From Sabellastarte sp. h YS-2021 (lineage: Eukaryota > Annelida > Polychaeta > Sabellida > Sabellidae), in contig OZ024929.1 in the NCBI GenBank assembly GCA_964017235.1, forward strand, positions 110,655,793 to 110,719,792: DNA of 64,000 bases, written 5' to 3'. The notes under the pieces were generated by a model. The model was not told where the DNA came from, did no database searches, and saw only the letters and a list, made by a program, of their open reading frames with translations. Positions 49,701-58,700 of the stretch are shown here, piece by piece. Each line of letters opens with the position of its first letter. Within the stretch, counting starts at the first letter, position 1. Both the position numbers and the translations under genes were made by a program.

Positions 49701-52700
49701 CACTTGCATCATTCTCTGAGGAGGTGGCAGATAGAATTAAGGCACCTCAAAGACCCTCATCTAGAAGATTATGTGAGTCAAGGTGGGCCATTTTTGAACT
49801 CTGGTGCCAACAGAATAAGGTGGTCAGTGCAGAGCCTTCTATCTCAGACATAGCAGAATTTTTGAACCATCTGTTTACTGTCAAAAATTTGAAGCCTGCC
49901 ACAATTGCTGGCTACAGAACTGCAATTGCTGACCATCTGGGACCTTTTGGTCTGGAAGTAGGCAAGAGCATGCACTTGAATAGACTTCTTGCAAGCCTTT
50001 ATAGGGACAAACCTATTCTAAATAGGGGTATTCCCTCTTGGGACCTATCTTTGGTTCTTATGGCTTTGACGAAGGCTCCTTTTGAACCTTTGAAGGATGC
50101 AAGTCTTAATATTTTGACTTTCAAAACTGTTTTCTTGATGGCTTTGGCATCTGGCAAAAGGAGGGGGGAGGTGCACGCTTGGACATTCTCTTCCCTCAGA
50201 CATAAGCCTCACTGGAAGGAGGTCACTATCTCTCCTTCTCCTGCCTTCTTGGCTAAGAACCAGTTAGCCTCTGAGGGTCCAGATTTGATCAGACCTGTAG
50301 TTATTCCAGCTCTAAAACCATTTCTGAGCTCCGATCTGTCTGATGATATGACTCTGTGTCCAATTAGAGCTCTTCGTTATTATTTGGATAGGACTTCTAC
50401 ACAGAGAAAGGGCAAGAATCTTTTGTTCATCTCCTTTAAGGAGGGTTTTGACAAGGATATTCAAAGATCCACTATTTCATCTTGGATCAAACAGACTGTT
50501 GCTTTAGACTATCAATCGTCGGATTCTGTGTCCGAACATGCCCATGTTAAGGCTCATGACCTAAGATCCATGTCAGCCTCTTTGGCCTTTAAGGGTGGGG
50601 TCTCATTAGAGCAAGTATTAGGCTCATGTTATTGGAAAAGCCACAACACTTTCACCACTTTTTACTTGAAGGATGTAGCTTGGCAGTCCACTGACCAATC
50701 AGATTTTAAGTTAGGCCCAGTGGTTTCTGCTCAGCATGTGGTGAATTTTTGAGTATGTTCTCCATGTTTTCTTATGTTCTTCATACTTACATGTCTTCAG
50801 CCATACCAGTAACTTGTACTGACTTATGTCTTCTTCTTTCAGATGGCCCCATGAGTGTATTTAAGGAGCCATAGAAGTCAGCTTGGGGATGCCTTTCTGG
50901 TGGATGACAGCATCTTGCTCGAGGGACCCAGGAAGCCATCCCCGACCATGCAGTTAATGGGTGATGGGTAGCTGTAAGACAACACATACCAATTGTTTCA
51001 AGTGTCAACAACAACAGTGCATCATGAATATTCATGAGGTTAGCATTCATTACTTATCTTCACAGATTTTTCATAGTAATGAGTAATCTTAATGCAGCGT
51101 TCTTAAGCTTATCTTATCCTCTCTATCAAATGCTTTCATGGTGAACCCCATAGTCTATTAACAGGGAGGTTTTAAAACCAACCCCTCCTCCAGTTATGGT
51201 TGAAATCAAGCATTTGTGAGGATAAGGTAAGGCTATTTTACGCAATAAAATGTAACAAATTTTATTGTAATTAACTTTTTGTAAGTTAAATACTTACCTT
51301 ATCCTCACAAGGACAGACCCACCCTTCCTCCCCTCACAGTTTGTTTTCATAGGGGACCAAAAATTAAATGAAGATCTCTCGACAAAGTCCAACCGACAAT
51401 GTGTTGTGCGCATGCGCACTTATCACTAACTACGGGATTCACCTCTCGAACCAGAATAATTTTTTAATATTCTTGTTGGTCGCCGCGTTTTGCCTCCACA
51501 AAACCAAGTAAACATTTATGAGGATAAGGTAAGTATTTAACTTACAAAAAGTTAAATTACAATAAAATTTGTTACAATTCATTTGCATTGGTTTAATATC
51601 ACTTTCAACATATTGCATAATTCATATTAACACAGATAATAGATGGACTGGAGGAAAGTACTGCATGTTAGTCGGTCATGATGTTGTACTGTAAACCATC
51701 AGGCACCAGCAGGCAACTTCCAACTTCCCCACTTGGAAAAGCTGCCTACTACACCACTGAGCCACCATGAACTCCTACAAATCTAATCTTACCACCAGTC
51801 AGATATGAGAATTTGGATGAATGTCTAAGAGATTAGATAGTAAATTAAAGCCCAAAGGGTTAAAGCGCATTTAGACTCTCTCATTTCTCAAAATGTGAAA
51901 TGTTTTGCAAAAGTAAACCTGCTTACATATATACGGCAAGTGCTACATATCTATGTACACATGAAAACATCATTATTCTGTTAAAGATTTTTGAGGACAT
52001 CACTCAGATGGACGATATGTAAGAGCTGATATCCAATACCTCAGCACAGGCATATAATGTACCAAAAGACTACAATTGTTGTCCTGGAACAATTTTGCCT
52101 TCAAATTTTACCGAGTTAAACTTATTTTTTATAATATGCCAGGTGGATAAGTACTTGAGGGAGATTGTAGATGACCTTCTGCAGAATTTGACTTCCACTC
52201 AGTGGCGAGTCAGAGAGTCCAGCTGTGTTGCACTCAATGACCTGTTGCGTGGACGTCCACTAGATGAGGTGGTGGACCGCTTGCCGCAGTTGTTGGAGAC
52301 TGTGTTTAGAGTGCGAGATGATATCAAAGAATCTGTGAGAAATGCTGCAGACACTGCATGTAAATCTCTCAGCAGGGTATGATTTAGACATACAGTAGGC
52401 TCTGCATAAGTAAAACTCTAGTAGAGTCAAATAAATGTACTAAGAGAACTAGTTTTCAGATCCAGACATCATCACCATGTGATGTAGTGTTTTTTGGTAC
52501 TAGTGAAACCTAGTCATACCTAGCAACCAAATGCTCTAGATCTTGGAGGTTCTAATTATGTCGAGTGTACTAGATTCATATACTTTAGTAAATAGGTTCT
52601 TTATATATGCTTTACATATATTTCATGTTAATGTTTATAATTTTTGTCTTTATATTTGCTGTCATGACATCCCACTTAATCTAAATTTTTTAATCTCACT

Positions 52701-55700
52701 GGTTGGTTTCTACTATGGTTTTTGTGCCTGGTAATAAATGTTTGTAGTATTATTTGCTGCCTATCTTACATATGAACACTATGGCCAAGTTTATCAGAAC
52801 TAGTACACATGTACTAATATTTTCAACTAAAAATCTGAATCTGGGATACCGAATAAATTTTGTTTTAGCATATCCCCAACTGCTAACAGGAAGTGAATCA
52901 AAACAAAACATGGCAGTCCTTATCAAAACGTATTAAAAACTACAAAAATGTGAGATGAAAGTGTACAATTTCTTGAGATTTTGGGCTATTTCAGTTATAT
53001 GCAGTGTAAGTTTAAAGTTATACATAAAATGGCAATATTGTTATACATCTTTTCACATTGATATTGGCAATCCTGTCCCTTAGTCACTTAGTATCGCCAG
53101 TATCAATAAACAATGTATCCACCAATATTGTTCCATTCAATACAAAATCTAATGATTTATTAATGTCGATTTTTTGACACCGATACTGTAAGTGTCCCTA
53201 AAATACTGAATAAAACAACAATACAGTTTGCATTGTACATTACTGTAACCTGTCCTACATTTACTATACAGGTGTGCATTAAAATCTGTGATCCTGAGTA
53301 TGGGAAAGTAGGTGAGCAAGCCACTAGCCTAGTGCTTCCATGTCTGATGGATGTGGGACTGGGGAACCCATTGCAAGAGGTCAGAGCATTGAGGTATGCA
53401 GATTAGAAATAATGAAATTATCCATACAGTGTAAGAGCTTAGTCTCTGTATTAGTAGTTGACATACATTAGCTAATTGACAAACAGGGGCCATGGAGTCG
53501 CCTGTTAGTCATATTCTGTGTCTTTCAGAAATGTGGCCAATGTATTGCAATCACCACTCTTTGAAATGTCCGTTGGTGATACGATGTTTATTATAGAGCA
53601 AACTTTAACCTTTGTACAGTACATTTTAAGTGACCTGTACTTGAAGTTTTCTGTTCTGTTTTGGGTAGTTTAATTCTTAGTGTACCATAGATTCCTGTAT
53701 TCAGATGACATGTTTATTCTGTTATTAATTATGTGTTATTAGTTTTGCCATCCTCTTTTCAATATACTTATTAAATAGAATGTGTAAACTTTGCCAATGA
53801 GGATACTCCTAAAAATTAAATAACAAGAGGAAATTGTTTTGGAAATCTTACTGCACATTAGAGAAATGGCCTAATGTTGTCAGATAAAATACATGTTGCA
53901 TGAAACTGTTCCATAATTCAAGCAAGTATTATTGGGTTTTCTCAGTTTTATGGATTTTACAGAATGTGAGGCATTTCACGTTTCTTTTTTTAACTAGTCT
54001 GTCCACCATCCTGAAGATCAGTAAGCATGCTGGTATTCTCCTGAAACCCCACATATCCCAACTTGTGAGTGCCTTACTGGAGTCACTGAGTACACTGGAA
54101 CCCCAGTACCTCAACTATGTCAGTCTGCATGTGGCAGGGAGTCAGCAGGCTGCAGAAAAGGTACAGAGTATGCTTAACATTGAACTGTAGAAAAGTAAAT
54201 TATGTTAAATACAGGTATCATATCTGTCACTTGAAGAAATGAATAAATAACAATAATAATACAATAATGTAATTTTATAGGGCAATATGCTGTAGAAATG
54301 GACCATTGATGAAGGTCCATTGCTACAGCGTATTGCACATGAACATTACATTATTACTATTATTATTAGCTGAATTTTATATAAATGGATGTTGTGGTAG
54401 TCAAATATAATGTTATGACATTATATAAGTAGAGACTTATAAAATATGTCATCATGACATTTTGTTTTGAATTGGAATTTTTCTTTTCTATAAACAAGTG
54501 CCATTTTTTCACAATAATTAGTGAACCTACTAAAACATCCTATATATCATTGGAAAGATATTGTTACACTGCTTTTTCTCCTTTTTGTTTGGTTAAATTC
54601 TGTGAGATATTGCAATTTAAAAGTTTCAAGTGAGAATACAATATTTGTAAACAAATACTTGTGATATCAGAAAGCAGTCAATAATCCTCATTATTACTAG
54701 CTGAGCGTGCGTTACCTGTAGATTATCAGTGCAGAATCAAGTCTTTGAAAACACAGTATTTTATTGCTAGCTGGTCCGCGGTCCAATAATGAGTATTATT
54801 GACTGGGTTCTGACGTCACCAAGTATTTGTTTACAAATATTGTACTCTCACTTGAGATTTTTAACTTACAATATCTCACTTATTACTGCAAGGATTTTGA
54901 TCAAACAAAAACGAGAAAAAGTAGTATAAAAATATCTTTTCAATGATATAAGAATATTTTCATAGGTTAACTGGTTATTATGAAAAAAATGCCACTTGTT
55001 TACGGAAAAAATAACCCATCCCAGAACCATTTCAAAACAAAATGTCATGATGACGTATATTTATTAGCCTCTACTTATATGATGTCACAACAATATATTT
55101 TTTGACAAGTCTTATTTGAAATTATCATTTATATATTAATATAATTAATTACTTATAAATGTATTTTTCACCAAAACGATAATATATGAGTAATGTAGAG
55201 TCTTAACCCTAAGTACAGTTGATGTAATCATTATTGCACGAAAACTCCAGTGGCACAAAAATATCAGAGACAACCATATATAAAATTCAGCTAATAATAA
55301 TAGTAATAATGTAATTTTTATAGGCAATATGCTGTAGAAATGGACCTTCATCAATGATTATCGGCCTTTCATATCCATTACTAATGGATATGTCAGGCCG
55401 ATAATCATTGATGGCGGTCCATTTCTACAGCATATTGCCCTATAAAATTACATTATTGTACTATTATTGGACCACGGATCGGCTAGCAATAAAATACTGT
55501 GTATTCAAAGACTCGATTCTGTACTGATAATCCCCTAGTAACGCACGCTCAGCTAGTAATAATTGCAAGTGATTAACATTAACCAAGTGTGTTGGTGGGA
55601 ATTATACAGAATACAGACTAAATTAAACTATAAAGAAGGGTATCTTGTTGCCATTTTAAGGAATTAATAAATAGTAATAATATTTCATGACAGGGGTAAC

Positions 55701-58700
55701 AAATGGTCTTGTATGTGCCTAAAAATGGGGGATCATAATCTTGTGCAGGAATAAATTAAAAATTGGTAAAATATTAACCATATTCACAAGTAAAGGTTTG
55801 AAATCCAGTGAAAGTCAATGTATTTGAAATGGTCTACATCTTTCACATAGCTTCCTCCTTCATGTGTTTTTGTCCGTTTCAGTAGCTACTAAAATGAGTA
55901 AATATCTTTTGTCTCTAAAAGTATTACAGGTAGGCAATTTCTTCTAAATAAGTCATTCACCTACTGTTGGCTGATCTACCACATAGTGAAGTTGCAGATC
56001 TATAAGTTTTTGCATAGCTCACTCATAGCTACTAAAATGAGTAAATGTCTGGTAATTGTCTTTTCAGCACTAACCCATTTGCTTTCACTCCTTCCAGTTG
56101 CTTCTTATGAAACATCAGAAGGGCCTGAATTTAGGCCAAGTTTTCTGATGTAAATATTGGATTACATAAATTCTATCTATAGTTCACTGCTATATAACAC
56201 TTCTGTCATTGAGGATAATAAATTGACCCAAATCTGTATCAGTTGATCTAATTCTGATGTAACCTATATCTCCATCAGTATAAATGAGGCTGACAGTGTC
56301 GGTTCTATATTACTTCATATAATGGAGTTTCTACACAATAATGCATTACCTCACCATTGTTTATGTGTTTCAGTTGGACAGTGCAAGGGTTGCTGCATCT
56401 AAGACTTCCCCCATGATGGAAGTGGCCAACTTGGTAAGTATATGAACATGCATGTGATCAACTTGTTTCTCAGCAATATATGAATATGTTAGAATAAAAA
56501 ATACAAAATTGATCACAATTTGTGGAGTTTTCCAATGAGGAAACACTCTTCTGTTTTATCCGATGCCAAATTGGCACAACTTTTGAAGGGTTCTGTCAAA
56601 TGGTGATTTTTACATACATGTACTTTGGCATATTTTACATTTCTTATTGTAGACTACTTGAAGCACTGTGAACACTGATCATGTATTTCTGAGTAAAATG
56701 TTATGAACAGGTGGTAATCCATCAGAAGATATGTTTGTTGATTTTCACCAATAAATTTATGCAGCGATATAAGGGTTTGATTAACTTGAGTCTTGTAGTC
56801 TAATAAAATAAAGGAACAATTTTACAATACAAGAACATAGAATGAATCTGATAGTCATATTCAAGTCATTTACAAAATCATTTATCAATAACTAATGATG
56901 ATCAGTTGATCTTCTTGTGACCTTGAATCTCATGCTTCATGACAAACTCAGTAAAGTCTAAAGTGACAGAGTTTCGGTGAATAATGTATGCATCAGGAGA
57001 GGTTATTTCCATTCTGTAAGAGTACATTATAATTTGAACAGGCGTCCTGTCACAAAGACTAATGTAACAGTGCATTGTGTATGTATTATGTGCATTTTGT
57101 GCCTTATGAGGCAGTTACATCAGAATCAGTTTCTTGGCCTGATTGTAATAAAACAAGTTTCCCATGTGTTTCTTGGCACCTTTTACAGATGCTGTATAAG
57201 TTAAAAATTTCAATAGGCATTAATTTTAGCTAATTAGCGTGGATAGTGGACATTAAATTCCAGTGAAATTTTAAGTCTCTGTTAATATTGTTAAGTAGAC
57301 ACTAGCTAGACTGAAATTTAGTTCTAGTGAATTTTTTGTCCTGTTTCTTAAAAATGAAGAATTAGTGAGATCTTCTTCAAGCTAAATTTTTCTAGTTATG
57401 CTGTATTTCAGACCATTCCATGCATGGAGGAGGTGGTTATGTCAAAGCTGGTTCCCTAACTTGATTCTCATAACCAGTGCCCAGTGTATCCTCTCTCTTG
57501 TATATTGTGTATGCTTTTTACCTTTTCAGTGCATTCTGTACATCAGAGTATGTTCTCCATTATTGTATATTGTGTATGCTTTTTACCTTTTCAGTGCATT
57601 CTGTACATCAGGGTATGTTCTCTATTAGTCTACTCATTTTACATGTACTCTGTGAGTGTACAGGTGTACAGGCAAACATAGTAGCTCAAATAACTATTTA
57701 AAAAAAGCAGGCCTCTGCCATGGGTCCTATCCACAGTGGCAGGCTAAAGAACCTGAGGAACAGTCATAAGTGGTCATTTGTGGGATTCTGTCTTCTAGTA
57801 ATGTCAGTCCCAACATTCTCGGCTGTACCTGTGCTTTCGGGATTGGCCAAGAAGCGCTTTGATTCTGTTAATGGAGCTATTATGCTGAGTATTAATACAG
57901 TGCAATACATTGATGGTGCAATGTACGGGACTGGTTCCCCAGGTTGAGTCTTATAACCAGTATCCAATGTGTATTTTCCATACACTGTGTAAATGTTTCA
58001 GTGCATTCCATACATAGATGAGTCTGTGATGTCAGGACTGGTTCCCAGGCTTGTAGAACTACTGCGTGGGGGTATAGGATTGGGAACCAAGGCAGGTTGT
58101 GCAAACTTCATTGTGTCATTGACTCACCAGTGTCCACAACTGCTCACTCCTCATGCTGGTGAGTGGGAATCCAAAAAGCACTGTAGCTCAATGCCAAAGA
58201 AACCAAGTCCCTCTAGAATCACACCCATTTGTAGACATTTCAGTACTGATAACCACACAAATGACTACTGGTGTAAGTCGTCAAGAAATACTAGAGTCGA
58301 CGCGTCGGAACTTATAGATGATGGTGAACCGAGGACAGTCGCACTAGTGTTGGTCAAGGACTTCAGAAAAAATATATTTTATTAATTAGCCGGTTTTAAA
58401 TACAAAAAAAAAAAAAAAATTTGTAGTTTGATCTTTATCCTTATCCGATAAAGTAGTTAATCTTGTGAGAATTTATATTTGCGGTTAAAAAATTGAGGGG
58501 TTTTGATTGTTTTCTTTAAAAACGCTAATTATCCTAAGATTTTATTAGTTAAGTAATATTTTGGTGTATTATAAAAGTTTTGATGAAAAATCAATCTTTA
58601 TAATGTATGAACCAACGCGTCGTAATTTCAACACTCACGAACGACTATGATCAAGTTGAGCCGCATCGTTACTGCACAACAAATGACCACATGGAAGTTA

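Larger units (their letters stand above)
46570..51577 (+). mobile_element. DIRS-C: DIRS-type retrotransposon, RT mostly deleted, recombinase frame open
   Basis: 5.0-kb element with inverted terminal repeats (46570-46755, 51370-51576), internal complementary region (51216-51318), broken gag, a small RT piece starting just before YLDD, RNase H plus methyltransferase-like region with one stop, and a full tyrosine recombinase. The terminal repeats differ at about 7 positions over 180 bp by eye. Distinct family from DIRS-A and DIRS-B, yet all start TTTTATT(G/A)CG. Sense to ECM29. Confidence 0.92.

Noticed and set aside
57477..57701. Overlapping open frames with repeated [19 protein letters not shown] peptides
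   Set aside because: The peptide repeat comes from the duplicated pyrimidine-rich acceptor region of exon 32, not from a gene.
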